Assembly (NCBI GenBank): GCA_902545405.1
Contig: CACCFT010000009.1
Location: 1 to 36,824, forward strand
Direction: 5' to 3'
Length of the DNA: 36,824 bases
Source: an uncultured Pelagibacteraceae bacterium
Lineage (GTDB): Bacteria; Pseudomonadota; Alphaproteobacteria; Pelagibacterales; Pelagibacteraceae
In this document: positions 1-8,818 of the stretch, in pieces
Layout of the letters: each line of letters starts with the position of its first letter
How positions within the stretch are numbered: position 1 is the stretch's first letter
The notes under the pieces: model-generated
What the model was told of the DNA's origin: nothing
The model's database searches: none
What the model saw: only the letters and a program-made list of their open reading frames with translations
Made by a program: the position numbers and the translations under genes

Positions 1-9
1 TCTAAATAA
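1..9 (+). CDS. 3' end of an upstream gene, probably rplO (ribosomal protein L15), partial
   Basis: Only the last two sense codons (Ser-Lys) and a TAA stop are visible. The stop shares its last A with the ATG of secY (TAATG), the same coupling used at several junctions downstream. In most bacteria rplO precedes secY, so rplO is inferred from position alone. Two codons cannot identify the gene. Confidence 0.3.
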   Translation, partial: SK

Positions 10-1289
10 TGAGTGCTTCAACACAATCTAACGATTTAAGAAATAGAATACTATTTACACTTTTTATTCTTGCTGTTTATAGATTGGGTACTTTTGTACC
101 ACTTCCAGGCATTGATCCTGATCAACTTCAAATAATGATGGAAGGCAACCAAAAAGGTTTGTTAGGTATGTTCAACGTGTTTGCTGGAGGTGCGGTAAGT
201 AGAATGGCAATTTTTGCTTTAGGAATAATGCCATATATATCATCATCAATCATAGTCCAATTACTTACCGGGGTCTCTGAGTATTTTAAAAATTTAAAGG
301 CTCAAGGTGAAATAGGAAGACAAAAAATTACTCAAATAACTAGATATGGAACTGTTTTGTTAGCAACAATACAAGGATATGGACTAGCTGTTGGGTTAGA
401 GTCGTCAGCAGATTTAGTGATTAATCCAGGAATATTTTTTAAAATTTCAACAGTAACAACAATTGTTGCTGGAACAATATTTTTAATGTGGCTTGGTGAA
501 CAAATTACACAAAGAGGAATTGGTAATGGTATTTCATTGATTATTTTTTCAGGTATTGTTGCTGAAATTCCAAGAGCTTTAGTAACAACTTTTGAATTAG
601 GAAGAACTGGCGCAATTTCAACAGTAATGATAATTTTTATATTTATATTACTAGTTGCAACTATAATGTTTATTGTTTTTATGGAGAGAGCATTAAGAAA
701 AATTCTTATTAATTATCCAAAGAGACAAATGGGAAACAAAATGTATGGAGGAGATTCTTCACATCTGCCTTTAAAAATTAACTCAGCAGGCGTTATACCT
801 GCCATTTTTGCTTCAGCTTTATTACTATTGCCGGTTACATTTTCAAATTTTAATGTTACACAAAATGAAACATTTTTAAATATTTCATCATACTTTTCTC
901 AAGGACAACCTTTATACATGTTGTTATATGCATCAGGAATAATATTTTTTACTTTTTTTTATACTTCAATAACTTTTAATCCAACCGAAACAGCTGAAAA
1001 TTTAAGAAAATATGGTGGATTTATTCCAGGTATAAGACCTGGAGAAAGCACTGCACTTTATATTGATACTATATTGACAAGGTTAACAACTATAGGTGCA
1101 TTATATCTTGCTCTAGTTTGTTTAATGCCAGAATTTCTAATTGCTAATTATCCTATTCCTTTTTATTTAGGTGGTGCATCTGTTCTAATCGTGGTTGTTG
1201 TTGCAATTGATACAGTTACACAAATTCAAACAAGGATGATGAGCTCACAATATGAGCAACTTATCAAAAAAACAAAATTTGGTAGATAA
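9..1289 (+). CDS. secY: SecY, protein translocase channel subunit
   Basis: This is the central pore subunit of the SecYEG translocon in the inner membrane, which exports unfolded proteins and inserts membrane proteins. The 426-residue product begins with the family's usual N-terminal block (RILFTL, then YRLGTFVPLPGID). It has about ten hydrophobic segments and the conserved cytoplasmic motif NPTETAENLRKYGGFIPGIRPG from about residue 324. It is slightly shorter than most SecY proteins (about 435-445) but looks complete. The ATG overlaps the preceding stop by one base, so translation is probably coupled. The next gene, adk, follows directly with no gap. This is the usual order at the end of the spc ribosomal protein operon. 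Confidence 0.97.
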   Translation: MSASTQSNDLRNRILFTLFILAVYRLGTFVPLPGIDPDQLQIMMEGNQKGLLGMFNVFAGGAVSRMAIFALGIMPYISSSIIVQLLTGVSEYFKNLKAQGEIGRQKITQITRYGTVLLATIQGYGLAVGLESSADLVINPGIFFKISTVTTIVAGTIFLMWLGEQITQRGIGNGISLIIFSGIVAEIPRALVTTFELGRTGAISTVMIIFIFILLVATIMFIVFMERALRKILINYPKRQMGNKMYGGDSSHLPLKINSAGVIPAIFASALLLLPVTFSNFNVTQNETFLNISSYFSQGQPLYMLLYASGIIFFTFFYTSITFNPTETAENLRKYGGFIPGIRPGESTALYIDTILTRLTTIGALYLALVCLMPEFLIANYPIPFYLGGASVLIVVVVAIDTVTQIQTRMMSSQYEQLIKKTKFGR

Positions 1290-1853
1290 GTGAATATAAT
1301 ATTGTTTGGTCCTCCAGGAGCTGGAAAAGGTACTCAAGCTAAATATCTTGTAAGAAAATTAAATGGATATCAAATTTCTACTGGAGATATCTTAAGAGAG
1401 GAAATTAAAAAAGACACAGATATAGGAAAAAAAATAATAAATAATATGAATGAAGGAAAATTTGTCAATGATGAGATCGTTAATAGTCTGTTAAAAAATC
1501 ATGTTTTTGATCCTAACAAAAAAAAAAAATTAATATTTGATGGTTATCCCAGATCTATTAGCCAAGCTAAAAATTTAGATCTATTGTTAATTAATTCAAA
1601 TCAAAAAATCGATTATATTTTCTTTCTAAATGTAAACAAAGAAACTATTGTGGAAAGAATAAAAAAAAGAAAAATTTTAGAAAAAAGAACTGATGATGAT
1701 GTAGATACTATTTTAAAGAGATATGATACTTATATCAAAACTACCAGACCAGTATTGGATTATTATTCAAAAAATTCAAATTTTCACGAGATTGATGGAA
1801 CAATGGAAATTGATCAAATAACCAATAAAATAGAGGCTTTTTTAAATGTTTAA
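1290..1853 (+). CDS. adk: adenylate kinase, short-LID type
   Basis: The enzyme interconverts ATP + AMP and 2 ADP in the cytoplasm. The P-loop GPPGAGKGTQ lies at residues 7-16, the substrate-binding motif FDGYPRS is present (usually DGFPR), and an Arg-Thr-Asp-Asp stretch follows the LID position. At 187 residues the protein lacks the long, often zinc-binding LID insert of 210-220-residue kinases: the chain runs directly from RIKKRK into KRTDDD. It starts with GTG immediately after the secY stop, and the P-loop spacing from this start is the normal one. A run of A residues near position 1520 lies inside the gene. Placement between secY and rpsM is standard. A 55-base spacer with a promoter follows. 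Confidence 0.95.
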   Translation: MNIILFGPPGAGKGTQAKYLVRKLNGYQISTGDILREEIKKDTDIGKKIINNMNEGKFVNDEIVNSLLKNHVFDPNKKKKLIFDGYPRSISQAKNLDLLLINSNQKIDYIFFLNVNKETIVERIKKRKILEKRTDDDVDTILKRYDTYIKTTRPVLDYYSKNSNFHEIDGTMEIDQITNKIEAFLNV

Positions 1854-1857
1854 GGCG

Positions 1858-1885
1858 TTGACTTTGATCAATCTTCTTATATAAA
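1858..1885 (+). promoter_or_regulatory. sigma-70-type promoter in front of rpsM
   Basis: TTGACT (1858-1863) and TATAAA (1880-1885) are separated by 16 bases, each one base away from the consensus hexamer. The predicted transcription start, near 1892, leaves a leader of about 17 bases before the rpsM ATG at 1909. The box lies in the only sizeable spacer of the ribosomal cluster (1854-1908). It would allow rpsM-rpsK-rpoA-rplQ to be transcribed separately from the secY-adk transcript. This is a sequence match only and was not tested. Confidence 0.62.
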
Positions 1886-1908
1886 AGGCACAATTTATCA
1901 CAAAAATT

Positions 1909-2292
1909 ATGGCTCGTATTGCAGGTGTAAACATTCCACAAAATAAATTAGTTCACGTTGGACTTACTTATATATATGGAATTGGAAATAAATTCTCTCA
2001 ACAAATTTGTACTGAATTAGAGATACCAAAATCAAAAAGAGTTAATGAATTAACAGATGATCAAATTTTAAAAATTAGAGAATATATTGATCAAAAATTT
2101 ACTGTTGAAGGTGATTTAAGAAGAGAAACATCGTTAAGTATTAAAAGACTAATTGATCTTGCAACTTATAGAGGGTCTAGGCATAGAAAAAAACTTCCTG
2201 TTAGAGGTCAAAGAACAAGATGTAATTCTAGAACTAGAAAAGGAAAAGCAATTGCGATTGCTGGTAAGAAATTAACTCCACTTAAAAAATAA
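1909..2292 (+). CDS. rpsM: 30S ribosomal protein S13
   Basis: S13 is a protein of the head of the small ribosomal subunit that contacts the P-site tRNA and the 50S bridge. The product has 127 residues, close to the family norm. It begins [10 protein letters not shown] and shows the helix-two-turn-helix region with GIG near residue 25. It ends with the basic tail [14 protein letters not shown], in which the more usual Thr-Asn-Ala is Cys-Asn-Ser. It is the first gene after the promoter at 1858-1885. Its TAA shares one base with the rpsK ATG, which suggests coupled translation in the alpha operon. Confidence 0.98.
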   Translation: MARIAGVNIPQNKLVHVGLTYIYGIGNKFSQQICTELEIPKSKRVNELTDDQILKIREYIDQKFTVEGDLRRETSLSIKRLIDLATYRGSRHRKKLPVRGQRTRCNSRTRKGKAIAIAGKKLTPLKK

Positions 2293-2729
2293 TGAAAAAA
2301 GAAGCCACTGATAATAAAGAACAAAAAATAGAATCTAAGCCAAAAAAAAGTTCTTATTCAAAAAAAAAAAAAGGAAAAAAAAATATCTTAAATGGAATAG
2401 CTTATGTTCAGTCTACATTTAATAATACTATTGTATCTATAGCTGATACAAATGGAAATGTAGTCTCTTGGGCATCTGCTGGCCAAAAAGGTTTTAAAGG
2501 TTCTCGTAAATCTACACCATACGCAGCGCAGGTTGCTGCTGATGCAGCTGCAGCAAAAGCATTAGAAGTTGGTATGAAAATTTTGTCTGTTGAAGTTAAA
2601 GGTCCTGGATCTGGAAGAGAAACCGCTTTGAGAGCTTTGCAGGCTAGAGGATTTAAAATTATATCAATTAAAGACACAACACCAATGCCACACAATGGTA
2701 CAAGGCCACCTAAAAAAAGGAGAGTTTAA
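2292..2729 (+). CDS. rpsK: 30S ribosomal protein S11 with a lysine-rich N-terminal extension
   Basis: S11 lies in the platform of the small subunit next to the E-site mRNA. The conserved body starts near [16 protein letters not shown] and ends [13 protein letters not shown], the family signature. The 145-residue product is longer than typical S11 (about 129) because of a Lys/Ser-rich head of about 30 residues. The head contains a run of 13 A, then GG, then 9 A (2360-2383), coding only Lys-Gly-Lys. The ATG overlaps the rpsM stop by one base and no Shine-Dalgarno is obvious, so translation probably depends on coupling. The gene also ends in a one-base overlap with rpoA. Confidence 0.97.
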   Translation: MKKEATDNKEQKIESKPKKSSYSKKKKGKKNILNGIAYVQSTFNNTIVSIADTNGNVVSWASAGQKGFKGSRKSTPYAAQVAADAAAAKALEVGMKILSVEVKGPGSGRETALRALQARGFKIISIKDTTPMPHNGTRPPKKRRV

Positions 2730-3757
2730 TGGAGCAAACAGAAGTAAATTCTAAAAATTGGAAATCATTAATTAAACCAGCTAAACTAGATATTCAACTA
2801 AGTGATGATAAAGCGTTTGCAAAGATCACTGCTGAACCACTAGAAAAAGGATATGGATTAACACTTGGTAATTCATTAAGGAGAATACTTTTATCCTCTA
2901 TTAGAGGAACTGCTGTAACTTCAATTCAGATAGATGGTGTATTACATGAATTTACATCAATAAAAGGTGTTAGAGAGGATGTTACTGATATAGTATTAAA
3001 CGTAAAATCTTTAGCTCTAAAAAGTACATCTGATGATTCAAAAAAATTAATACTTGATGCAAAAGGTCCAGGAGAAATAAAAGCTTCCGATATAGCACCT
3101 GTTGCTGATATTGAAATTTTAAATCCAGATTTAGTTATTTGCAATTTAGATGAAAATACTAAGTTTCATATGGAAATGACAGTTGGAACTGGAAAAGGAT
3201 ACGTCTCAGCCGATATGAATAAACCCGAGGAACCACCATTAGGTTTAATTCCAATAGATTCATTATTTAGTCCAGTTAAAAAAGTTTCTTATTCAGTTAG
3301 TACAGCAAGAGAAGGAAAAGCATTGGACTATGATAAACTAACAATGGAAGTTGAGACAAATGGATCAATCTCAGCGGAGGATGCAGTTGCATATTCTGCT
3401 AGAATATTCCAAGATCAATTAGGAATGTTTGTTAACTTTGATGAGCCCCAAGAAGTTATTGTAAAAGAGCAACCTTCAGAGCCAGAATTTAATAAGAACT
3501 TATTAAGAAAAGTTGACGAATTAGAACTCTCAGTGAGATCAATGAATTGTCTTAAAAATGATAATATTATTTATATTGGTGATTTAGTTCAAAAATCTGA
3601 GGGTGAAATGTTAAGAACACCTAATTTTGGTAGAAAATCTTTAAATGAGATTAAAGAAGTATTAACAGGAATGTCATTATATCTTGGAATGGAAATTCCA
3701 AACTGGCCGCCAGATAATATTGCAGAATTATCTAAAAAACTAGAGGAAGCTATTTAA
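2729..3757 (+). CDS. rpoA: RNA polymerase alpha subunit
   Basis: The alpha dimer seeds assembly of RNA polymerase and contacts upstream promoter DNA and activators. The 342-residue product has the N-terminal assembly domain (about residues 20-235, including [16 protein letters not shown]) and the C-terminal domain (about 258-335). The C-terminal domain includes VRSMNCLK, where Arg270 matches the DNA-binding Arg265 of E. coli. It ends in the usual NWPP stretch. AGGAG lies a few bases before the ATG, one of the few clear Shine-Dalgarno sequences in this window, although those bases also code the end of S11. One-base stop/start overlaps join it to rpsK and rplQ. Confidence 0.98.
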   Translation: MEQTEVNSKNWKSLIKPAKLDIQLSDDKAFAKITAEPLEKGYGLTLGNSLRRILLSSIRGTAVTSIQIDGVLHEFTSIKGVREDVTDIVLNVKSLALKSTSDDSKKLILDAKGPGEIKASDIAPVADIEILNPDLVICNLDENTKFHMEMTVGTGKGYVSADMNKPEEPPLGLIPIDSLFSPVKKVSYSVSTAREGKALDYDKLTMEVETNGSISAEDAVAYSARIFQDQLGMFVNFDEPQEVIVKEQPSEPEFNKNLLRKVDELELSVRSMNCLKNDNIIYIGDLVQKSEGEMLRTPNFGRKSLNEIKEVLTGMSLYLGMEIPNWPPDNIAELSKKLEEAI

Positions 3758-4197
3758 TGAGACATAAAATGGGCTATAAAAAGCTCAACAGAACTTCAGA
3801 ACATAGAAAAGCTCTGATTAAAAATATGCTTAACTCATTAATAAAGTATGAGCAAATCACTACTACATTGCCTAAAGCAAAAGTTTTAAAACCTCAAGCA
3901 GATAAAATTATTACCTTAGGTAAGAAAGATACTTTATCAAATACGAAAACTTTAATTTCAAAATTGCAAGACATAAAATCTACAAATAAAGTAAAAAAAA
4001 CCCTTTCTAAAAGATATGAAAATAGAAATGGTGGATATACGAGAATTATAAAGGCTGGATTTAGATATGGTGATAATGCTCCAATGGCTGTTATTGAGTT
4101 TGTAGACAGGGATGTTGAAGCAAAAAGAGTCGATAAAAAAAAGAAAGATCCAGCAAAAGATCAAAAAAAAGAAGCTCCAAAAGAAGCAACAGCTTAA
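3757..4197 (+). CDS. rplQ: 50S ribosomal protein L17
   Basis: L17 is a large-subunit protein near the exit tunnel. The 146-residue product begins [24 protein letters not shown], a small variation on the family's MRHR..G.KLNR start. It contains the conserved NGGYTRI and [11 protein letters not shown] motifs. It ends in a Lys/Glu/Ala-rich tail of about 25 residues, as is common in alphaproteobacterial L17. It overlaps the rpoA stop by one base, and GAGGAAG lies shortly upstream. It closes the ribosomal cluster, but no terminator hairpin is visible in the ten bases before the next gene, so read-through into 4208 is likely. Confidence 0.97.
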   Translation: MRHKMGYKKLNRTSEHRKALIKNMLNSLIKYEQITTTLPKAKVLKPQADKIITLGKKDTLSNTKTLISKLQDIKSTNKVKKTLSKRYENRNGGYTRIIKAGFRYGDNAPMAVIEFVDRDVEAKRVDKKKKDPAKDQKKEAPKEATA

Positions 4198-4207
4198 AAT
4201 TAAATAA

Positions 4208-5116
4208 ATGAAAAAGCTATTAAACGTTGATAAAACGTTCAATGGAATGCGTATTGATCGATTTTTAAGAAATCATTTTGGTCAAATTCCACAAAGTTTA
4301 ATTGAAAAAAACTTAAGAAATGGAAGGATTAAATTAAATAAAAAAAAAATTAAAAGCTCAAAAAAAATTCAATTTAACGACAAAATTGAATTACATAATA
4401 TCCAATTTAAAAAGACTATAAAGCAAAGTAAGGAAAAATATAATCCTAGCAATGAAATTGTAAAAGAAAACGAAAATTTAATAATTGAAAATAATGATAA
4501 TTTTGTAGTTCTAAACAAACAATCAGGAATTTCGGTACAGGGTGGCACAAAATCTAAGAAGAATATAATTGATATATTTGCAAAAAGTAATTTATTCAAA
4601 GATGAGAAACCATTTTCCGTTCATAGATTAGATAAAGATACTTCAGGAGTTTTTGTAATTGCAAAGAATAGAGAAACAGCGCAGTTACTAACCTCACTAT
4701 TTAGGTTAAGAAAAGTTTATAAAACTTATTTAGCGATATGTAATGGTGAATTGATTTTAACTGACAAAGGTATGATTAAAGATGACTTAATAAGATTTGA
4801 AAATAAAAAAAAAATTATTGAAAAAGCTGAAACAAAATATGAAATCTTAGATAAAAACAATAATGCAACCTTTATTCAACTAAATCCAATTACAGGGAGA
4901 AAACACCAACTAAGGAAACAATTATTTAATTTAGGAAATTCTATTATTGGTGATAAAAAATATAATTCAACAAATATCTCAAAAATAAATAATAAAAATT
5001 TAATGTTACATTCTTATGAAATAAAGTTTAAAATAAATGAAAAAAAATACACTTTTAGAGCTACTCCTCCAGATTATTTTAGAAATATGCTAAAAACAAA
5101 AAGACTTAATTTTTAA
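4208..5116 (+). CDS. rluC: 23S rRNA pseudouridine synthase, RluC-like (RluA family)
   Basis: The enzyme isomerises uridine to pseudouridine in 23S rRNA. An S4-like RNA-binding domain occupies about residues 12-60 ([23 protein letters not shown]). The catalytic domain carries the RluA-family motif HRLDKDTSG at 139-147, with Asp142 as the catalytic residue, and later RKHQLRKQL. The RluC call rests on the length (302), the S4 domain and its usual place behind ribosomal genes or near rnase genes. RluD cannot be excluded from motifs alone. It is only ten bases behind rplQ. Its last 11 bases overlap the end of the convergent lipB. Confidence 0.85.
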   Translation: MKKLLNVDKTFNGMRIDRFLRNHFGQIPQSLIEKNLRNGRIKLNKKKIKSSKKIQFNDKIELHNIQFKKTIKQSKEKYNPSNEIVKENENLIIENNDNFVVLNKQSGISVQGGTKSKKNIIDIFAKSNLFKDEKPFSVHRLDKDTSGVFVIAKNRETAQLLTSLFRLRKVYKTYLAICNGELILTDKGMIKDDLIRFENKKKIIEKAETKYEILDKNNNATFIQLNPITGRKHQLRKQLFNLGNSIIGDKKYNSTNISKINNKNLMLHSYEIKFKINEKKYTFRATPPDYFRNMLKTKRLNF

Positions 5117-5729
5117 TGTTTGATAAAAAATTTTTTATTAAATCATCCTCAATATTTTTATAATTTTGTTTTTTTATCTTATTTAAATTTGAAATCCCTC
5201 TGTCTCTAATTCCACAAGGAACTATCTTTCTATATACATCAAGATCATTAGAGATATTTAAAGCAAAACCGTGATAAGCAATCCATTTCTTTACTTTTAT
5301 CCCTATTGCTGCAATTTTATCTGTTTTACCAGATTTGTGCTTATACCAAATTCCAATATTTTTTCTATCAGCAAAACACTTTATATTGTAATTTTTTAAA
5401 GTATCTATAATTGTCTTTTCGATTGCAGTTATAATCTTTTTTATATTCTTACCTCTTTTGTTTAAGTCAATCACAAAATAAAAAACTAATTGACCAGGAC
5501 CATGATATGTTATTTTTCCACCTCTATTCGTTTTAATAAAGTTAATAGATTTATCTAAAATCTCATTATCACTAAAACTTGTTCCACCAGTATAAATCTC
5601 TTCATGTTCAAGTATCCAAATAAGTTCTTTATTTTTATTTACTTTGATTTGCTCCAATCTATCTTCAAGTATATCTATCGCAGATTTATATTTTATTGGT
5701 TTTACTGACTTTTTGATCTCTATTGTCAT
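5106..5729 (-). CDS. lipB: octanoyl-[acyl carrier protein]-protein N-octanoyltransferase
   Basis: LipB moves octanoate from acyl carrier protein to the lipoyl domains of dehydrogenase complexes and of the glycine cleavage H protein; LipA then adds sulfur. The signature [16 protein letters not shown] is present. Lys138 (in KIAAIG) and Cys172 (in VPCGI) correspond to the Lys/Cys pair that performs acyl transfer. The 207-residue length is normal. The ATG faces mgtE across a 61-base divergent spacer. A match to a promoter lies just upstream. The 3' end overlaps the end of the rluC-like gene by 11 bases. lipA is not in this window. Confidence 0.95.
   Translation of the reverse strand: MTIEIKKSVKPIKYKSAIDILEDRLEQIKVNKNKELIWILEHEEIYTGGTSFSDNEILDKSINFIKTNRGGKITYHGPGQLVFYFVIDLNKRGKNIKKIITAIEKTIIDTLKNYNIKCFADRKNIGIWYKHKSGKTDKIAAIGIKVKKWIAYHGFALNISNDLDVYRKIVPCGIRDRGISNLNKIKKQNYKNIEDDLIKNFLSNIKN
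5118..5143. repeat. imperfect AT-rich palindrome just behind the rluC-like stop
   Basis: The arms of 13 bases are centred between 5130 and 5131. The inner eight pairs are a perfect ATAAAAAA/TTTTTTAT dyad and the outer five include two G-T pairs. It begins two bases after the stop of the rluC-like gene and lies inside the last codons of lipB. No U-tract follows on either strand, so it is not a canonical terminator, and in such AT-rich DNA it may be chance. Confidence 0.4.
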
Positions 5730-5740
5730 TATAAATTTGT

Positions 5741-5770
5741 ATTATTTTTATTTTGTATTAATAGTGCCAA
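5741..5770 (-). promoter_or_regulatory. possible lipB promoter
   Basis: On the minus strand TTGGCA (5770-5765) and AATAAT (5746-5741) are 18 bases apart, and each differs from consensus at one position. The predicted start lies about five or six bases before the lipB ATG at 5729, which would give a very short leader. On the plus strand the same spacer holds weaker matches (TTGTAT at 5753, TTATAG at 5776) that could serve mgtE. Confidence 0.4.
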
Positions 5771-5790
5771 CTAAATTATAGGTAAATTTT

Positions 5791-7164
5791 ATGACTATAG
5801 TGAAAAAAATAAAAGATAAAAAAGTTAACTTTGAATTTAACAAAGAATTCATCAAAGTTGTCACAGATAAAATTGCCACAAATGATGCCGAATTTATTAC
5901 AAATTCGTTCAATGCTATGCATCCAGCAGATGCAGCTGATATAATTGAACATTTAAGTCAAAATGATAGAGAAAATTTAATAAAATTAAATAGTTTCAAA
6001 GTTGATCCTGAAGTTTTTGTTGAATTAAATGAGTCAATTCAGTCTGAGATGATTGCTTATTTATCATCTGATTCAATAGTGAATATACTAAAAAATTTAG
6101 AGTCAGATGATGCAATTAAGATTTTAGAAAATGTTGATGAAAAAGAAAAAAATACAATCCTTAGCTCATTACCCCCAAAAGACCGATTTGCATTACTTGA
6201 AAGCTTAAGTTATCCAGAAGATTCAGCAGCTAGATTAATGCAACGTGAATTTACTGCAATACCAAGTAATTGGTCTGTAGGACAAACAATAGATTATTTA
6301 AGAGAGAATAAAGAACTTCCTGAAGAATTTCTCGAAATATTTATTGTTGATCAAGAATTCAAACCTATTGGCACAGTTCCTTCATCAAGAGTGCTAAGAA
6401 CCCCAAGAGATACAAAAATGATGTCTATAATGGCCGAGTCCCAAACATTGATACCAGTTGATATGGATAGAGAGGAAGTTGGTAATTTATTTGAAAATTA
6501 TAACTTGAGTTCTGCAGCTGTGGTAGATAAATCTGAAAAGCTAGTAGGTATGATAGCTTATGATGATGTTTTAACAGTATTAAAAGAGGAAGCAGAAGAG
6601 GACGTACTTAGATTAGCTGGAGTAGGTGATGAAGAAATTACTGATGGAGTAATAACAAAAACGAAGAGAAGATTTAATTGGTTGTTATTAAACTTGTTTA
6701 CTGCTTTTCTAGCAACTTATTGCATTAGTCTATTTGGTGCTACTATAGAGCAAATGGTAGTATTAGCTTTTTTAATGCCAATCGTAGCTTCAATGGGTGG
6801 TAACGCTGGTATGCAAACATTGGCTGTCACTGTAAGATCTTTAGCAACACAGGATTTAACTAAAAATAATTTTACGAATAATATTATTAAAGAATTTAAT
6901 ATTGGAGTTTTAAATGGAGTAATTTTTGCAATTATAAGTTCTTTGATAGTTCAACTATGGTTTAATGATATTCAGCTCTCCCTAATAATTTCAATTTCAA
7001 TGGTTTTAACCATGATAGTTGCTGGTCTTTTTGGTATTTTAGTACCTGTAACATTAAATAAAATGAAAATTGATCCTGCAATTTCTTCTAGTGTATTTGT
7101 TACAACAATAACAGATGTAATTGGATTTGTATCCTTCCTTGGTGTAGGAGCTTATTTTTTATAA
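5791..7164 (+). CDS. mgtE: magnesium transporter MgtE
   Basis: MgtE is a Mg2+ channel/transporter of the inner membrane gated by cytoplasmic Mg2+. The 457-residue product has the MgtE N domain (about 20-130, with the helical repeats HPADAADIIEHL and LPPKDRFALLESL). Two CBS domains follow (about 135-255), then five membrane segments from about 290 to the end. The pore-region motif MPIVASMGGNAGMQTLAV lies near residue 335. The length is normal and nothing is missing. It is divergent from lipB. Its stop directly abuts the stop of the convergent panC with no base between them. It does not share an obvious operon with any neighbour. Confidence 0.95.
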   Translation: MTIVKKIKDKKVNFEFNKEFIKVVTDKIATNDAEFITNSFNAMHPADAADIIEHLSQNDRENLIKLNSFKVDPEVFVELNESIQSEMIAYLSSDSIVNILKNLESDDAIKILENVDEKEKNTILSSLPPKDRFALLESLSYPEDSAARLMQREFTAIPSNWSVGQTIDYLRENKELPEEFLEIFIVDQEFKPIGTVPSSRVLRTPRDTKMMSIMAESQTLIPVDMDREEVGNLFENYNLSSAAVVDKSEKLVGMIAYDDVLTVLKEEAEEDVLRLAGVGDEEITDGVITKTKRRFNWLLLNLFTAFLATYCISLFGATIEQMVVLAFLMPIVASMGGNAGMQTLAVTVRSLATQDLTKNNFTNNIIKEFNIGVLNGVIFAIISSLIVQLWFNDIQLSLIISISMVLTMIVAGLFGILVPVTLNKMKIDPAISSSVFVTTITDVIGFVSFLGVGAYFL

Positions 7165-7968
7165 TCAAAAATTATCAATTAATCGAATTCCGTTAATATA
7201 ATAAGCAATAAATATTCTGTATTTAGATTTAAAATTATTTAATTTCATTTTTTTTTCATCTCTAAATTCAAGATAATCAATTTTAATTTTAAATTTATTC
7301 TGAAGTTCATCTTTACATTTAGACAAATTCACAAATTTCTTTGTCTGTGATAATTTTTTCAATTTGTCCAATTTGATAGCTATTTTTGATGCTTTTTTTA
7401 AAGATGATTTATTTAACAATTTGTTTCTTGTAGATAAAGCAATTTTATTATTTTCTCGAATGGTAGGGCAACCAACAATATTTATTTTATATTTTTTACC
7501 CAATATTCTTTTAATTAACATGTATTGTTGAAAATCTTTTTCACCCATATAAACATGCTTAGATTTAACAATAGATAACAATCTATTCATAACGTTTAAT
7601 ACACCCTCAAAATGACCTTTTCTATATTTAGCACACAAAATCTTATCAGATTTATTAAGTTTAAAAATTTTCATTTTTTTTTTATATATTTCATTGACTT
7701 CAGGTAAAAATAAATATTTCACTTTAAGTTTTTTTAATATTGAAATGTCTTTTTTAATATTTCTAGGATAATTTTTAAAATCTTGTTTTTGATTAAATTG
7801 TGTTGGATTGACAAAAATACTTACTAATGTTTCTTTGTTATTTCTTTGTGAAATTTTTATTAAAGATGCGTGGCCTTTATGAATTCCACCCATTGTAGGT
7901 ACAAATCCTACATTTTTGTAATTTTTTACTGCCTTATTTAGTTCAAAAATATTTTTTAAAATTTTCAT
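7165..7968 (-). CDS. panC: pantothenate synthetase
   Basis: PanC condenses pantoate and beta-alanine with ATP to give pantothenate, the precursor of coenzyme A. PTMGGIHKGH sits near the N-terminus (the HIGH-type nucleotide-binding motif). SIFVNPTQFNQKQDFKNYPR, MGEKDFQQY and STRN follow in the family's order. The frame is open to a TTG at 7974, but I prefer the ATG at 7968, which gives 267 residues and a normal distance to the first motif. panB, panD and panE are not nearby, so whether pantothenate is made from scratch cannot be judged here. It is divergent from galU with overlapping -10 elements and abuts mgtE tail to tail. Confidence 0.93.
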   Translation of the reverse strand: MKILKNIFELNKAVKNYKNVGFVPTMGGIHKGHASLIKISQRNNKETLVSIFVNPTQFNQKQDFKNYPRNIKKDISILKKLKVKYLFLPEVNEIYKKKMKIFKLNKSDKILCAKYRKGHFEGVLNVMNRLLSIVKSKHVYMGEKDFQQYMLIKRILGKKYKINIVGCPTIRENNKIALSTRNKLLNKSSLKKASKIAIKLDKLKKLSQTKKFVNLSKCKDELQNKFKIKIDYLEFRDEKKMKLNNFKSKYRIFIAYYINGIRLIDNF

Positions 7969-7982
7969 TTTCAATAAATATG

Positions 7983-7990
7983 ATTATAAG
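7983..7990. promoter_or_regulatory. overlapping -10 elements for divergent panC and galU
   Basis: The eight bases ATTATAAG read TATAAT on the minus strand (7988-7983, towards panC) and TATAAG on the plus strand (7985-7990, towards galU). For galU a weak -35 (TTTTCA, 7962-7967) lies 17 bases upstream. For panC no good -35 is visible. Leaders would be about 6-8 bases. This is a sequence match only. Confidence 0.4.
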
Positions 7991-8002
7991 TAAAACATCT
8001 TA

Positions 8003-8818
8003 ATGATTAAACAAGCTATAATTCCTCTTGCTGGTTTGGGTACACGTTTACTCCCTTTAACAAGTGTTTTTCCTAAAGAACTGCTACCAATCAATGGCAA
8101 ACCAGGAATTGAGTATATTTTAGATGAATGTATAGAGGCTGGAGTAAATGAAATTATTTTTATCATCTCTAAAAAGAAAGAAATGGTAAGAAAATATTTT
8201 AATAATGATAATTTTTATAAATCAATAATAAAAAAAAAGAAAGATCCTAGAATAATTAAAGAATATAAAAAAATCCTTTTTTTTAAAAAAAAAATTAAAT
8301 TTGTTTATCAAAATAAGCCTCTTGGAACTGGAGACGCCGTTCTAAAAACTAAAAGATTGATAAAAAATAATTATTTTTTAATGTTGTTACCAGATGATTT
8401 AATTATGAGAAAGAACTGCTCAAAAGATATGATAAAAATTCACAAAAAATATAAAGCATCAGTTATGGCAAGCATGAAAGTTAAAAAAAATAATGTAGAT
8501 CGTTGGGGAATTTATTCAATAAACAAATACTTTGATAAAGCAAATTTTAAAATATCTGATGTGATTGAAAAACCTAATGCTAAAGATGCTCCTTCTAACA
8601 ATGCAGTTATTGGAAGATATATATTGTCAAAAAAAATTTTTAATTATCTAAAAAATCAAAAAAAAGGAAAAGGTAATGAAATACATATTACAGATGCAAT
8701 AAGACGAATGATATTGGATCAGAATTTATTTATTGGACATAGGTTCAAAGGAAATTATTTAGATTGTGGATCTATGAATGGTTATATAAATTCAGGAATT
8801 GAGATTTCAAAATTATGA
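8003..8818 (+). CDS. galU: UTP-glucose-1-phosphate uridylyltransferase
   Basis: The enzyme makes UDP-glucose from UTP and glucose-1-phosphate. The start PLAGLGTRLLPLTSVFPKELLPI is the nucleotidyltransferase signature (G11-R15 loop, Lys25 in FPKE). KPLGTGDAVL and LPDDLIM follow, and GNYLDCGSMNGYI lies near the C-terminus. At 271 residues it is at the short end for GalU (about 280-300). It shares an ATGA overlap with ugd, so the two genes should be translated together, and the product of one is the substrate of the other. The pathway leads to UDP-glucuronate for surface polysaccharide or lipid head groups. Paralogous sugar nucleotidyltransferases are less likely, given the partner gene. Confidence 0.93.
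   Translation: MIKQAIIPLAGLGTRLLPLTSVFPKELLPINGKPGIEYILDECIEAGVNEIIFIISKKKEMVRKYFNNDNFYKSIIKKKKDPRIIKEYKKILFFKKKIKFVYQNKPLGTGDAVLKTKRLIKNNYFLMLLPDDLIMRKNCSKDMIKIHKKYKASVMASMKVKKNNVDRWGIYSINKYFDKANFKISDVIEKPNAKDAPSNNAVIGRYILSKKIFNYLKNQKKGKGNEIHITDAIRRMILDQNLFIGHRFKGNYLDCGSMNGYINSGIEISKL

Noticed and set aside
2408..3144. Open frames on the minus strand inside rpsK and rpoA
   Set aside because: They lie wholly within highly conserved genes, have no family features and are expected from the codon use of the sense strand.
7162..7190. ATAAT-CAAAA-ATTAT at the mgtE/panC junction as a terminator
   Set aside because: The stem is only five A-T pairs and no U-tract follows on either strand.
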